NCBI GenBank assembly: GCA_033557465.1
Contig: CM066032.1
Span: forward strand, 1,316,364,025-1,316,428,024
Direction: 5' to 3'
Length of the DNA stretch: 64,000 nt
Source: Ichthyophis bannanicus
Lineage: Eukaryota; Chordata; Amphibia; Gymnophiona; Ichthyophiidae
Of this stretch, positions 43,800 through 55,278 are shown one piece after another. The first letter of the stretch is position 1; every line of letters starts with the position of its first letter. The position numbers and the translations under genes are program-made. The notes beneath the pieces are model-generated. The model had not been told where the DNA came from. It made no database searches and was given only the letters and a program-made list of their open reading frames with translations.

Positions 43800-44795
43800 C
43801 CCATTCTAATCCTCCCCCAACATCAGCTCCCTTCTAGTTCCAGCCTCACCCAGCATCCATTCCCTTCTAGTCCCTGCATCAGCCCATTTCCAGTCCTAGC
43901 CCCCCATCAGCCCATTTCCAGTCCTAGCAACCCCCAGCCCAATACCAGTCCTAGCCCCCCATCAACCCACTTCCAGTCCTAACCCCCTATCACCCCATTT
44001 TCAGTTTAAGCCCCCCTATAACCCATTACCAGTCCTAACCCCCCATCAGCCCACTTCCAGTCCTAACCCCATCAACCCCTTTCCAGTCAGCCCCCCATAG
44101 CCCATTGCCAGTCCTAACCCCCCCCCCCCCGTCAGCCCACAGCCCATTACCAGTCCTAACCCCATCTGCCCACCTCAAGTCCTATCCACTCACCATCAGC
44201 CCATTTCCTGTCCTAGCCCCCCATAGCCCATTATCAGTCTTAACCCCCCCATAGCCCATTACCAGACAGCCCCCATCAGCCCACAGCCCATTAACATTCT
44301 TAACCCCCCCCATAGCCCATTACCAGTTCTAACCCCCCCAACAGCCCACAGCCCATTACCAGACCTAACCCCATCAGCCCACCTCGTCCTAACCCCTCCC
44401 CATCAGCCCATTTCCAGTCCTAGCCCCCCCCATAGCCCATTACCAGTCCTAACCCCCCCAACAGCCCGCAGCCCATTACCAGTCCTAACCCCATCAGCCC
44501 ACTTCCAGTCTTAATCCCCCCTCAGCCCATTTCCCGTCCTAGTCACCCAGAGCCCATTACCAGTCCTAACCCCCCCCACCAGCCCACCTCAAGTCCTAAA
44601 CCCTCCCCTTCCGCCCATTTCCTGTCCTAGCCCCCCATAGCCCATTACCAGTCCTACCCCCCCCAACAGCCCACAGACCATTACCAGTCCTAACCCCATC
44701 ACCCCACCTACCGTCTTAACCCCCCCAGCCCATTTACCGTCCTAGCCCCCCCCCATAGCCCATTACCAGTCCTACCCCCCCCCCCCCAATTGGCT
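43800..44795 (+). repeat. C-rich minisatellite ('agcccatttccagtcctaacccc')
   Basis: About 1 kb of irregular 22-35 bp units built from 'cagcccattaccagtcctaacccccc'. The same unit type occurs in the hAT element at 53690-54490. The preceding pyrimidine-rich stretch (43480-43800) also resembles 53530-53700, so the two regions share an origin. Confidence 0.9.
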
Positions 44796-44802
44796 CAAGT
44801 AA

Positions 44803-45210
44803 AATTTTTTTAAAAAAAAAAGCTGGCTGCTACCGCTGCCGCTGCCGCTGCAGCAGCAGCAGAATGGAGTGTCCCGCGGGGCCCCCTCTGCCCGGCTGAG
44901 TCCCTCCCTCCCTCCCTCCCTCAGTGACAGCTGAGCCCCTCTGTGCCGGCTTTCAGATTCGCGAAGGGAGAGTGTCTCCCTCGCGTCTCTGTTAAGCCTG
45001 CAGGGGCAGATGGGAAATTTCCCATCAGCCCCTGCGGGCTTAACAGAGATGCGAGGGAGACACTCTCCCTTCGCGAATCTGAAAGCCGGCACAGAGGGTC
45101 TCAGCCATCGCAGAGGGAGGGAGGGATTCAGCCGGGCAGAGGGGGCCCCGCAGGACACTCCATTCTGCTGCTGCCGCGGCGGCAGCAGTAGCAGCCAGTT
45201 TTTTTTTTAA
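44803..45210. repeat. GC-rich ~400-bp palindrome
   Basis: Arms of about 200 bp ('tggctgctaccgctgcc' through 'gcaggggcagatggg') are mirrored after the centre near 45015 with high identity. A and T runs lie at the outer edges. Opposite-strand frames encode near-identical peptides for this reason and are not genes. CpG content is high. It is likely the core of a foldback element. Confidence 0.9.
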
Positions 45211-45234
45211 ATTTAATTTTGAAAAAAAAGCAGA

Positions 45235-45320
45235 ATGTTCTTTGCGCGGGGCCCTCTGAAACGCGGGGCCCTGTGCAAAAAACATTCTTGCTCAATGGAC
45301 GGGCCGGCCCTGCAGAGAGG
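45235..45320. mobile_element. Possible hAT-like right end
   Basis: 'attcttgctcaatggacgggccggccctgc' reads inverted as CAGGGCCGGCCCGTCC, the form of many hAT ends. A left partner was not established, so the element covering 43.5-45.3 kb is tentative. Confidence 0.4.
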
Positions 45321-45499
45321 AGGAAAGGAAGACTGCCAGAACCTGGTCCAGAGGAGCTACTCTCTTGCCTGTTGTGCTATAGCCTGCAGCCACCAAGAGG
45401 AGTCAGTGGAGAGCAGTGAGCAGGAAGTGGAGCTGCAAAGGAGCCTGCTCTGGTGACTCATGACCCCTCTGCATCATGCCATTCCCTGATCCACAAGCT

Positions 45500-46700
45500 C
45501 ACGCTTGGCCTCTCTCTCTCTTGCTGAGTCGCTGAAACCAGCAGTGGTCATCCTTGAATTCAGTCCGCTGGATGCACCAGTAGAGAAAAGTGGAGGGTGT
45601 GAGATGCTGGACAGAGAAAAGTTGAAGGAGAGAGGTCAAGATGCTGATGGATGTAGGAAAAGGGGAAGGGGAAGGAGGTGCTGGATGCTGGAAAGAGAAG
45701 GGAGGAGGAATGCTGGATGCAGAAAGGGGGGAATACTTGATAGAGGAAAAGGGGAGGGGAATGCTGGACAAGGAGGGGAGGAGCTGCTAGACACAGAAAG
45801 GGAGAGGAGGGAGAAAGGGTGAGATGCTGGACTCAGAGAAGGGAGTGAAGCGATGGACTAGGGAGAGAGCTGAATGCAGGTCAGGATAAGGGAGGAGGAG
45901 AGAGACAGGAGCAGGGAGAGAGAGAGACGCTGCAGCTGGGCTAGGGGCAAAAGGGGCATCTATACCTTGGCCCTTGCATAAGAAGGAACCCCTAAGTAAA
46001 AGAATATCCGAGCAGGATGGGGTTCAAGAAGTGTTGCCCAGTGAGCTACAGCGTATTGTGCAAAACCTTTTCCTTCCCAACAGCCAGCAGCAGGAGGTGC
46101 ATTGGAAAGCATATCATCAAGCAATCAGTCTCATATTAAACGGTGAGATTTCCTGGTTCATTCTGTGAGACCGCTCCCGTGGCATATCCTGCATTTCAAT
46201 GTGTCTCTCGCTGCTGGCTGAGAGGGTGGTAACTGAGGTCACTGAAGATGGCTAGAAGGAGGCCGGGTGCTAAGAGTGAAGGGAGAGAAGAAAGTGAAAA
46301 TGGAGTCAGACAGGAGGGAAAGGATGAGAAGGAAGAATGAGTGGAGGGAGGAAAGGGTTCAAAAGAGGGTCAACTCACAGGTAAGGAAGGAGGAAGAAGG
46401 ACCTCAGCACAGAAGTGTGGAGGAAGCAAGAAGTGGGTCAGATTAGAGGAAAGAAGGGTGTGAGAAGGGCACTGTGGGGAGGAAGAGGTGAGAGAAGGGA
46501 GCAGCATGGAGGGAAGGGTGAGAATAGGGGAGGGGAGGAAGGTTGCTGTGGGAAGAAGTGAGGTAGGGGAGTGAAGGGATGAAAGGAAGAGGAAAAAAAG
46601 AGGTAAGAGTGGGGGGTTATGTAGAGAGCTGGTGTGAAGGATATAGAATGGCTGGAAAAAGGTTGAAAGGGAGAGAGGAGTGGGGAAGAGAGTTATTTTT
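45500..46700 (+). repeat. Purine-rich low-complexity region
   Basis: Repeated 'gatgctggacagagaaaagg' motifs (45600-45850) pass into long G/A-rich sequence (46230-46700). No protein is supported; the frames are compositional. Confidence 0.65.
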
Positions 46701-48129
46701 CAAGTCATTTCTATGGGAGAAAAATGATTCATCTGCTGAAATGAACTTTTAGAAAATTGTCCAGTCTAAAATTTACCTCAGTTAAAAGAGGCATACCCCA
46801 CCGTCACACTTATGCACACATACAGTTGAATTTTTCAAAGTAAGCACTTATCTTTCCTTGGATAAACTACTCACAGAAATTAGCAGTTCTTCCTAAATCT
46901 ATGTAACCATCAAGGATTTTGCTTTATTGTTAATGTGAGGTATTGTGTATTTCTTTGGGCTCTGTTTTGGACCTGTAGTTTTTTGCTCTTTTGAGAATCT
47001 CCCTGGAGTCTTCTGCTTCCTCTTCCACAAAATACATGTGTGAAGACAGAGGATTTACCCACCTCTCTGCAAACTATAAATAAGAAGTTGTGAAGCTGTG
47101 GGAAGTTTAGCTTGGGCTACAAGCAGAAGGAGACATTCCCTCTGGAAAGAACCCAAACCTACTACCTTTGTCTTTATGTTAGCTCTGACTGGGGGCTCTT
47201 AATCTCCTTTCTCCCCATTGAAGAGCTGCCCTTGGAGGTGACAGTGCATGCTACTGAGTGACGGTGGAAAGAGAATCGGGGAGAAGGAATATTGCGTGAA
47301 TGCTCCTCTTCATAATGCTGTCACTAAACAAAGGGCTACACAACTGCAGTGAAAGACTGGCAGAGGAGGAGACATCATGTAAGAAGCGCTGCTTATCAGC
47401 TCCCCCTGCTGCTGGTGGGAGGTCAATGCACAGATAAACAAAAAGCCTTCCATGCAGCAAAACAGTTTATACAAGCCAGAAGTCTGTGGCAGCAGGGGCA
47501 GATTGGCTTGAATGAGTCCGCGATGCAACCCTAGAGATGGAGGGTAAGTGTTGGTTGTCGCTGCTGTCAGCCCGGAGAGGGGCACCAGTGATGGAGTGGG
47601 TGTGGGGGAAGGGGCATTGAGGGCAGTGGGATGGAGGGCTCGCCTAGGGTGCCTCCAGTTCTTCCACCAGCCCTGCCCACTACACTCTTACCTCATACTG
47701 CAGCATTCGGAAAGCCCACACTGAACATACCATGTACTCAATATGTGATGTGAGAATCACCTCGTCCTCTTCTACAAATCTAAACAAATCTTGAATTTTT
47801 ACCATTGTAAATATTTCTCTTTTTTAATTGTCTTTTCTCTTTTGATTTTGGAATGGATCTTCCTGCTTCTACCCCTCCTTCTATAGACCTGAAATTACCA
47901 GAAAAGTGAGGATTTGGTAAAAGAAAAAAAAAGGCAAAAAAGTGATTTATGTGATTTTGCTTTTATTCCAGTGCTACTGTAAAAGACGGTGCAGTTTCTG
48001 AGTCTCCAGACTGTCTCCTCAGACAGAGTTGAACTAAACATTTCCTAACTTGCTCCAATAATCAACAAAACAGTAAACCACAGATTGGGCTTACTCAGCT
48101 GGGATAATCGTGCAGGACTTTGCACTGGT
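46701..48129. other. Unassigned spacer
   Basis: Mixed-composition sequence with short frames on both strands and no family resemblance. Confidence 0.4.
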
Positions 48130-48432
48130 CCTCACAGTGAACACAGGCTAGAATTTTATTTATTTAGCTGTATTTATATCCTGCTTTTCACCTGGTCAAA
48201 GCAGTCAGTTGGAGGATACATTTAACACGAGGGGATATGAAACACATACGCTAAAACTTACAGAGAACATGGGCAATGGAGGGTTAAGTGGCTTGCCCAA
48301 GACCACAAGGAGTGCCTATAGGACTAAAAATCCCAGTTCTTCCAGCCTGAGCTTGCTGTCCCCAGGTGGGACTTGAGCTCCCCACCCTCTGGTCTGAAGT
48401 ACCTTGTCCTAACCACTAGACCACTCCTCCCA
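48130..48432 (-). mobile_element. tRNA-derived SINE, best-preserved copy
   Basis: The minus strand starts 'ggaggagtggtctagtggttagg' with a perfect A-box TGGTCTAGTGG. A B-box-like GAGCTCAAGTCCC follows, then 'cttgggcaagccacttaaccctccattgcc', and a LINE-like 3' part 'ctgctttgaccaggtgaaaagcaggatataaata'. It is the same family as 10035, 13785 and 40465. Confidence 0.8.
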
Positions 48433-48959
48433 TCCATTGAAACATAAGTCCAGAACTATAGCCCTACAAACAAGGGCTCTAAGAGGTTGTCCCAGCAGGG
48501 AGAAATATTGAATGTGTGATGTATATATATCTACTCCTACAATCACTGGTTTACCCTTCTGGAATGCACAAAGAACTATATAAGAGACTTGAGAAAATGA
48601 CCTCCAGTCCAATAGGAATATTCTTTGACTGGTATTCGCACCCTGCAGGGTTTTTGTGCCCTGAGCTGTTTATCTCTTTGTATTTTTGAGACCTGTTTGC
48701 TTTTGTACTGTGGCCTGGAGACTGCCATTATCCTTTCATAGCGCTACTAGGCTATTTTTGTTAAATTGCTGCTACTGTGTATGTTTTGTGTCATTGAATG
48801 CTCTAAGGGGTTGAACTTTATGTGGTTTAAGACATCTGGGGTCTTTCTCCTGTGGGTCACAAGTGTCTGCAGGAGGATAAGGTGGGTCCTGGTTTATATA
48901 AACTAGAGCTGGCACTGTCCAGTAAGCTAGGTAAGTACTGCAGGGGAGATTCCTTGTTC

Positions 48960-49320
48960 GAGGTTCTCAAAATCGCGGCCAGCAGTTTGTTGTTGGAAAA
49001 TGGGACAGGCTGCTGCCACCAATTGAAGAAGTGACGCCAGCAGCGATGTTGTGGGTATGTGGGAGCAGCAGACCGAAGTTCAGTTTTGTGCCCGTGGGAC
49101 AGGCTGCTTCTTCGGATCACAGCTAATAGTTTTTGTGCCCATGGGAGCAGCATGTCTTGCAGGGCTAAGGGTTGCGCCCAGCAGTTGTTTTGTGGCCCTG
49201 GGACACGTTGCTCCAGCAGGCCACAGAAGTGAAGGTTGCAGCCAGTAGCAATGTTGTGGGCTCTTGGGAGCAGCCTGTCCCATGGACCGAAGGGATCACA
49301 GCCAGCAGTTCTGTTTTTAG
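48960..49320 (+). repeat. Minisatellite with ~63-66 bp units
   Basis: 'cagcagcgatgttgtgggtatgtgggagcagc' recurs in diverged form about every 65 bases (near 49030, 49110, 49178, 49243, 49305). Frames through it are artefacts. Confidence 0.65.
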
Positions 49321-49574
49321 TCCACAGCACGAAGAGTAGTAGAAGCATGTTGCGGGAAAAGGAGCTGGGGCCAGAGACGCACAGAAGGTAGGACAACATT
49401 TAAAAGGTCAGTGGGTTTGGGAAAGAGAAATGGGGGAAGGGAATGGAGTGCAAGGGTGAGAATGCAGGGGGGAGGGGAGGGAGTGAAGGACAGACGTTGG
49501 GCAGGGAACAGAGTGGGGGGAGACAGCAGGTGAGGGTCTGCAGGGAGGGGTGTAAACGTGCAAGAGGTTGGAGG

Positions 49575-49690
49575 TTGAAGAGAGTGGAGAAAAGGGTACA
49601 ATGAATATATGCTAAAAAGGGGCAGCCCCCTCACCCCTACCCCCACCATAGGAAACACAGATACCCCACCTCCGCAGCTAATCTTGCTTG
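49575..49690. repeat. Copy 2 of duplicated V-unit flank
   Basis: This matches 1-120 with few changes, including 'atatgctaaaaaggggcag' and 'acacagataccccacc'. In unit 1 this leads into the satellite; here LINE insertions separate it from the satellite remnant at 55565. Confidence 0.65.
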
Positions 49691-49946
49691 AATTAAGGAT
49701 TCTTTAAAATACATGCTAAATTAGAGTCCCTTGAAATTTTTTTTTTTTTTTTAACTTTTATTTAAACTTTTCTTGAGCATACAAATAAGATAAGAAATAT
49801 ACTTCATCAAACAGTAAATATTCAAGAGAACAATATACCACTCATCATAAAGAAACCCATCATGGGGAAAGAAACTTCATCAATAAACAAATAAAACAAA
49901 GCAAATAAGGAGTGAAACCACTCCATATAAAGGAGCTTTACAAAAA

Positions 49947-51051
49947 TCAAACCACCCCTGTCTCCTCCCCTCTAGCCTCCTTCTCAGTCAGCAACTGACA
50001 TAGCTGAGCCACTTCAGTATAAACATAACTCTGACCCTCAAATGTAATTAAACAACGACATGGGAATTTAAGGAAAAAAAGAGGCTCCCAACGCAACCAC
50101 CCGTGATCTTAACTCCAAAAACTGCTTACGCCGGGCCTGAGTGGTCCGGCCCACATCTGGGAAAACCTGCATTTTGAAACCACAGAACAAAACATCTTTG
50201 CATTTAAAATAAGCACGAAGAATACGCAATTTGAGAGTTTCAGTGCCAAAAGTCACCACCAAAGTACAACGTTTGGTGATGAGATCCAATGAATCCTCCA
50301 AAAAAGCAGTAAGGTCCTGCTCTACGGAGACATCGGTCAGAGGAGAAACCCCTTCCTTTGCCGGCAGAGCAGGAACGTGTGCAGGAATGCAATAGGTCTG
50401 AACCACATCCACTGTCTCACTTAAATGCAAGACTTCAGAAAAATATTTGTTTAATAAAATATCAAAGGAAAGCAGATGGGTATGGGGAAAATTTAGGAAA
50501 CGTAAGTTTCTTGCCCGTTGCTGATTTTCAAGTGCCTCCAGTCGACATGATAATGAAGCAACATCTTTAATAAGAGAGACATTGACGTACCTACCAGACT
50601 GGAGCATTGTATCAACTCGGGCAAGAGACTGAGAAAAAGTAACCAACTGTGAATCAATAACTTGAACTTTGTCTACAACAGAGTGAGTGAATGTGCAAAG
50701 AGAAGAGACTGTCGTAGATAATCGGGAGTCAATCTGCTGCAGAGCTACCCAAATGTCCGAGAGAGTCACTTCCCGAGTTAAGGGAGATGAACACTCTCCG
50801 GTATCAGCTGGGTCCACAGGGAGGAGAGTCGAGACAACCACTGGAGGGGGAGAGTCCAATAATGTAGAAGACTGCAGAGGCTGAGGGAAGGGGGGTGGCG
50901 TCCGGAGTTCAGGGCTAAAAGAGGCCCCTTCCGAAGACAGATTAGCGGGCAGCAGGGGTAGAAGGTGCCTGTCCATGGGGCCGCTCAGCTTACCTCGCTG
51001 GCTCTCCTTAGCGACAGCCTTGTTCTCCACTTTCGCTTTACGCTTCCCCAT
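49947..51051 (-). CDS. L1/Tx1-type ORF1 protein of the half-L1 (one-base frameshift near the end)
   Basis: This is an RNA-binding LINE ORF1 protein. The start at 51051 ('MGKRKAKVENK', basic) is chosen over an upstream ATG at 51111 because the basic start is typical. Residues ~1-110 are Pro/Ser-rich and disordered. 'IWVALQQIDSRLSTTVSSL...VIDSQLVTFSQSLARVDTML...LSCRLEALENQQRARNLRFLNFP' is a coiled coil leading into the RRM-like core. 'DLTAFLEDSLDLI', 'LRAYFKCKDVLFCGFKMQVFPDVGRTTQARRKQFLELRSRVVALGASFF' is the C-terminal domain. At a T-run near 50070 one extra base moves the frame; the next frame gives 'KFPCRCLITFEGQSYVYTEVAQL' and a stop at 49947. The single-base change could be real or a sequencing error. 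Otherwise it is intact. Confidence 0.85.
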
Positions 51052-51206
51052 CGATACAGTCAACTTCAAACAACGGTGCTCAACGAAACCTCGGGAGCAC
51101 CGAAGGAGCACATAAGGAGCGTGTCAGGCCCCTTGCGACACGCCCCTTTGGACATGCCCCCGCAGGCCGCGCACACGCAGACGCGTGTGGTAGAAGCGAA
51201 TCTTAT

Positions 51207-52027
51207 GGGGCTCGGTGGGGTCCTCAGCGCCAAGGGCGACCAACCAACGCCTGCAGATGACCAAGCAGGGACCCGGCTCCCACCTGCTACACCGTGCCAC
51301 GGTACAAGCACCCGCGGCAGCTCCCAGGTAGTAAAAGTTCTTTCCCAGCGCGTTGTTAACTCCAGCTGACTTTTAAAGGGCTCGGGGGGGTCCTCAGCGC
51401 CAAGGGCGACCAACCAACGCCTGCAGATGACCAAGCAGGGACCCGGCTCCCACCTGCTACACCGCGCCGCGGTACAAGCACCCGTGGCAGCTCCCAGGTA
51501 GTAAATGTTCTTTCCCAGCGCGTTGTTAACTCCAGCTGACTTTTAAAGGGCTCGGGGGGGTCCTCAGCGCCAAGGGCGACCAACCAATGCCTGCAGATGA
51601 CCAAGCAGGGACCCGGCTCCCACCTGCTACACCGCGCCACGGTACAAGCACCCGCGGCAGCTCCCAGGTAGTAAAAGTTCTTTCCCAGCGCGTTGTTAAC
51701 TCCAGCTGACTTTTAAAGGGCTCGGGGGGGTCCTCAGCGCCAAAGGCGACCAACCAACGCCTGCAGATGACCAAGCAGGGACCCGGCTCCCACCTGCTAC
51801 ACCGCGCCGCGGTACAAGCACCCGCGGCAGCTCCCAGGTAGTAAAAGTTCTTTCCCAGCGCGTTGTTAACTCCAGCTGACTTTTAAAGGGCTCGGGGGGG
51901 TCCTCAGTGCCAAGGGCGACCAACCAACGCCTGCAGAAGACCAAGCAGGGACCCGGCTCCCACCTGCTACACCGCGCCGCGGTACAAGCACCCGCGGCAG
52001 CTCCCAGGTAGTAAAAGTTCTTTCCCC
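51207..52027 (-). promoter_or_regulatory. 170-bp monomer array, presumed LINE promoter
   Basis: Units begin at equivalent points 51221, 51391, 51561, 51731 and 51901, an exact 170-bp period, with very few differences between units (e.g. 51901 'tcagtgcc'). The array is GC-rich with 'cgccgcggtacaagcacccgcgg'. It lies just upstream of ORF1 on the minus strand, as do the monomer promoters of rodent L1. The first unit next to ORF1 is the most diverged. Internal frames repeat the same peptide and are not genes. Confidence 0.9.
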
Positions 52028-52689
52028 GTCCCTTGAAAATTTTACACGTGTGTGTAATTTGCGATTTTTAAACTTTCCTCAAACATCTCTATTATCACCT
52101 AAAATATTGTTAGATAAATTCTTGAAAGAAGTTTTGGCTATATCAGATCCTATTGAGGTCTCGCAAATTTATTACATTCCTTCCGGCACCAAGAAGGTTG
52201 ACTCTGCTGAAGGAGGGTTGGATGAAATAGCTCCAACTATGCCTAATTTAACAGCATTTCTAGAAGATTCCTTGGACGTTATTAATCAACGGTCCACCTT
52301 ACTGGCTACTTTCCCTTCTGTTTTGGTTAAACAGCGTATTTTAGGTGCTTTCTTTAAGGCTAAGGCAGTTAAGTTCTGTGGACAGACTATTAATGTGTTT
52401 CCCGATGTGTCTCGTGGCACGCAATTAAGACAGAGGCTATTCTTAGCTTTAAAGCCTCTGGTCTTGGCATTGGGAGCCACGTTCTTCTTACGATTTCCTT
52501 GTAAGTGTGTCATCAATCTAGATGGTGCTACTTATGTTTTTGTTGATGTTACACATCTTGAAAACTTTCTTTCAGACTGGAAGGGTGCGGTTGGGGGAAT
52601 TAGTCTTGAGTAATGAACATCCCCAGTTGGTGGGCATTATTTATATTTTGCCTTATTTTCTGAATGCTTTGTTTCTTTATTATATACGA

Positions 52690-53305
52690 AATGTATTTTG
52701 CCCAAACCTTTTTTAAACCTGGCCACACTAACAGGTTTTACTACATCCTCCAGTAACAAATTCCAGAGTTTGATGACACGTTCAGTGAAAAAATATTTTC
52801 TCTTATTAGTCTTAAATAGGTTACAGTGTAGCTTCATTGCATGTCCCCTAGTCTTTCTATATATTGATGGCGTAAACAATCGATCTGCGTTTACCCGTTC
52901 GTTTATTAATTATTGCTCTATCATATCTTCCCTCAGCCGTCTCTTTTCCAGGTTGAAGAGCCTTTTAAGCCTCTTTTCATAGAGATATCCTTCAATCCCT
53001 TTACCACTTTGGTGGCTCTTCTCTGTACCTTTTCTAATATCCCTACATCCTTTTTAAGATATGACGATCAGAATTGCACACAATATTCAAAATGTAGTCA
53101 CACCATAGAACGTTACAGAGGCATTATAATATCCTTTGTTTTATTCTCCATTCCTTTCCTTATGATTTCTAGCATTCTATTTGCTTTCTTGGCCGCCGCT
53201 TTACACTGAGTGGAGGGTTTCAACATGTTATCCACAATGGCGCCTAAATCTTTTTCCTGGGCAGTGGTTCCTAATGTGGAACATTGCATCGTGTAACCTT
53301 GCATC
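52690..53305 (-). mobile_element. CR1/L2-type LINE fragment
   Basis: Minus-strand peptides 'STLGTTAQEKDLGAIVDNMLKPSTQCKAAAKKANRML', then '[35 protein letters not shown]'. It is the same element type as 166-826 but covers more of the RT C-terminus. It lies next to a CA run. Confidence 0.85.
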
Positions 53306-53336
53306 ATGTAACACACACACACACACACACACACAA
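53306..53336. repeat. (CA)n microsatellite
   Basis: Alternating CA run. Confidence 0.95.
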
Positions 53337-53689
53337 AGGCACCACATCTGTGCACCACACATCTACTATCTGCAAAGATTCATATATATAGACAGCACCA
53401 GTTATAAAAATTCCTCAAACAGCCCCTACTATCATAATGAAACACATATTATCATCTCTCCACACCAGTGGTTCTCAACTTTTTTTGTACCGTGACCCCT
53501 TTTACCATTGGTCAACTTGTGGTGACCCCCAATGATAAAATCAAATGTGTCTCTCTTCCTTTACCGTTAACGCATTGTCGCTGTAATCATTTGTCTTCTC
53601 TTAGCTCTCTTTCTGTGGTCTATGGTCCATCTGCCATTTCTTATCTCTTCTTTCATTTTCTTCACTTCTTTCCATCAGCCTATTTCCGG

Positions 53690-54490
53690 TCCCAGTAACC
53701 CTCCCCAGTATCAGCCCCTTTCCAGTCCTCACTCTCAGTACCTTCCAATGTCAACTTGCATTCCCATGACTGCCACTGGTGTCCATTCCCTTCCAGTGCC
53801 CCCTCCTTCCCCAGTGACCAATCCCTTCTAGTACAAATACCATGGCAGCCCCTCTCAGATCCACTCCCTTCCAGTTCCATTCTCCCATCCCCTCGTATCA
53901 GCCCATTTGTAGCCTTAGCCCCCGGTTTTCTTCCAGGGCCAGCATCTCTATCCTCCCCTCCCCACAATCAGTCCATTCCCAGTCGAAGCCCCACAATCAG
54001 CTCGTTTCCAGTGCTAGTCCCCCCTCAACCCCATTACCAGTGCTAGCCTTCCCTAATCAGCAAAATACCAGTCCTATCCCCCCCCCATCAGCTCATTACC
54101 AGACCTAGCCTCCCCTAATCAACTCATTTCCAGTTCTAGTCCCTCCTCAACCCCCATTACCAGTGCTAGCCTCCCCTAATCAGCTCATTTCCAGTGCTAG
54201 ACCCTCCTCAACCCCATTACCAGTGCTAGGCTCCCCTAATCAGCCCATTACCAGTCCTACCCCCCTATCAGCCCATTTCCAGTCCTAACCTCCCCGATCA
54301 GCTCATTACCAATGCTAGCACCCATCAGTCCATTACCAGTCCTACCCTCTTATCAGCACATTACCAGTCCCAACCCCCCCCCCTTGATCAGTCCAGTCCA
54401 TTCCCAATCCTAGCCTTCCCTAATCAACCCATTACCATTCCTAGCCCACCTCCCATCTGCGCATTATAATCCTAACCCGCACTGTCTCTC
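53690..54490 (+). repeat. C-rich minisatellite inside the hAT element
   Basis: Irregular ~25-33 bp units of 'cagcccattaccagtcctagcc', related to 43800-44795. Confidence 0.9.
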
Positions 54491-54499
54491 CCCTCCGTC

Positions 54500-55020
54500 C
54501 AGCATTTCTCCCGTCTGTCCAGTATGTCCCCCTGTCTCTTCCATTTGTCCATGTCAGTCCCCCCTCCCTCCCTCCCTCCATGTTAGCCCCCCTCCCTCCC
54601 TTTGTCCATGTCAGCCCCCCCCCTTTGTCCATGTCAGCCCCCCTCCTCCATGTCAGCCCCCCTCCCTCCCTCCATCCATCCATCCATCCATCAATGTCAG
54701 CTACTCCTCCCTCCCTCTGTCCATGTCAGCCCCTCTCTCTCTATGTCAGCCACCCCTTCCTCCATGTCAGCCCTCCCCTCCCTCCCTCCATCTCTCCATG
54801 TCAGCCCTCCCCCTCCCTCCCTCTCTCCATGTCAGCCCCCCTCCCTCCATGTCAGCCCCCTGTCCATGTCAGCCCCCCTCCCTCACTCCATCCATCCATC
54901 CTTCCATGTCAGTCTCTGTCAGCCCTCCCTCCCTGTCAGCCTGCCTCTGTCCATGTCAGCCCCCTCCCTCCCTCCCTCCATCCATCCATCAATGTCAGCC
55001 TCCCTCCATGTCAGCCCCAT
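54500..55020 (+). repeat. Minisatellite 'ccctccctccatgtcagcc'
   Basis: Units of roughly 20-40 bp with CCATGTCAG. Long Pro/Ser/Leu frames in all three forward frames are repeat artefacts. Confidence 0.9.
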
Positions 55021-55126
55021 TGCAGGTTCTCTGCCCCCTCCTCCCCTCTCCCTGTCTGTCTGCTACTGCCCTGCTGTTCTACTGCAGCCGTGGCTCCCTG
55101 TCTCTTACGGAACCGCGGCTATGCCA

Positions 55127-55278
55127 GTAAAACCGTTGTGGAGCCTTCTTGTCTCTCGACGGGCTCCGTGCAGCATTGTCCCGCCTCCAAAGGAAGTGAT
55201 AAACAACTTCCTTTGGAGGCGGGAAAATGCTGCATGGAGCCCGTCAAGAGACAGGAAAGGCTCTGTGACGGTTTTACA
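55127..55278. repeat. ~150-bp palindrome inside the hAT element
   Basis: 'gtaaaaccgt..' to 'cctccaaaggaagt' is mirrored after a short loop 'gataaac' with few mismatches. Centre near 55202. Confidence 0.9.

Larger units (their letters stand above)
49737..52027 (-). mobile_element. Complete half-L1 (ORF1-only L1/Tx1 derivative) with monomer 5' UTR
   Basis: An 11-bp duplication GTCCCTTGAAA flanks it (49726-49736, 52028-52038). On the minus strand, in order: five tandem 170-bp monomers (52027-51207), a short leader, ORF1 (51051 down to about 49947), ~200 bp of 3' UTR, AATAAA (near 49755) and a poly(A) tail (poly-T at 49737-49752). There is no ORF2. This is the layout of HAL1 ('half-L1') elements known from mammals, mobilised by an autonomous partner. 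Confidence 0.9.
49691..52680 (+). pseudogene. L1/Tx1-type ORF1 on the plus strand, split by the half-L1
   Basis: Coding text before 49736 ('KLESLE') joins the text after 52028 ('NFTRVCNLRFLNFPQTSLL') in frame once the insertion and one target-duplication copy are removed. The downstream part (52053-52613) keeps an open C-terminal ORF1 domain: 'PNLTAFLEDSLDVIN', 'VFPDVSRGTQLRQRLFLALKPLVLALGATFFLRFPCKC', ending 'VGGISLE'. ORF1 proteins bind the LINE RNA. The 5' part is truncated. About 50-60% of aligned residues agree with the ORF1 of the inserted element by eye, so they are different subfamilies. Confidence 0.85.

Noticed and set aside
44772..45285. Opposite-strand frames with near-identical peptides
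   Set aside because: By-product of the GC-rich palindrome.
50068..51111. Host cellular gene
   Set aside because: Coiled coil plus RRM-like LINE ORF1 pattern, poly(A) tail and target duplications show it is a retroelement protein.
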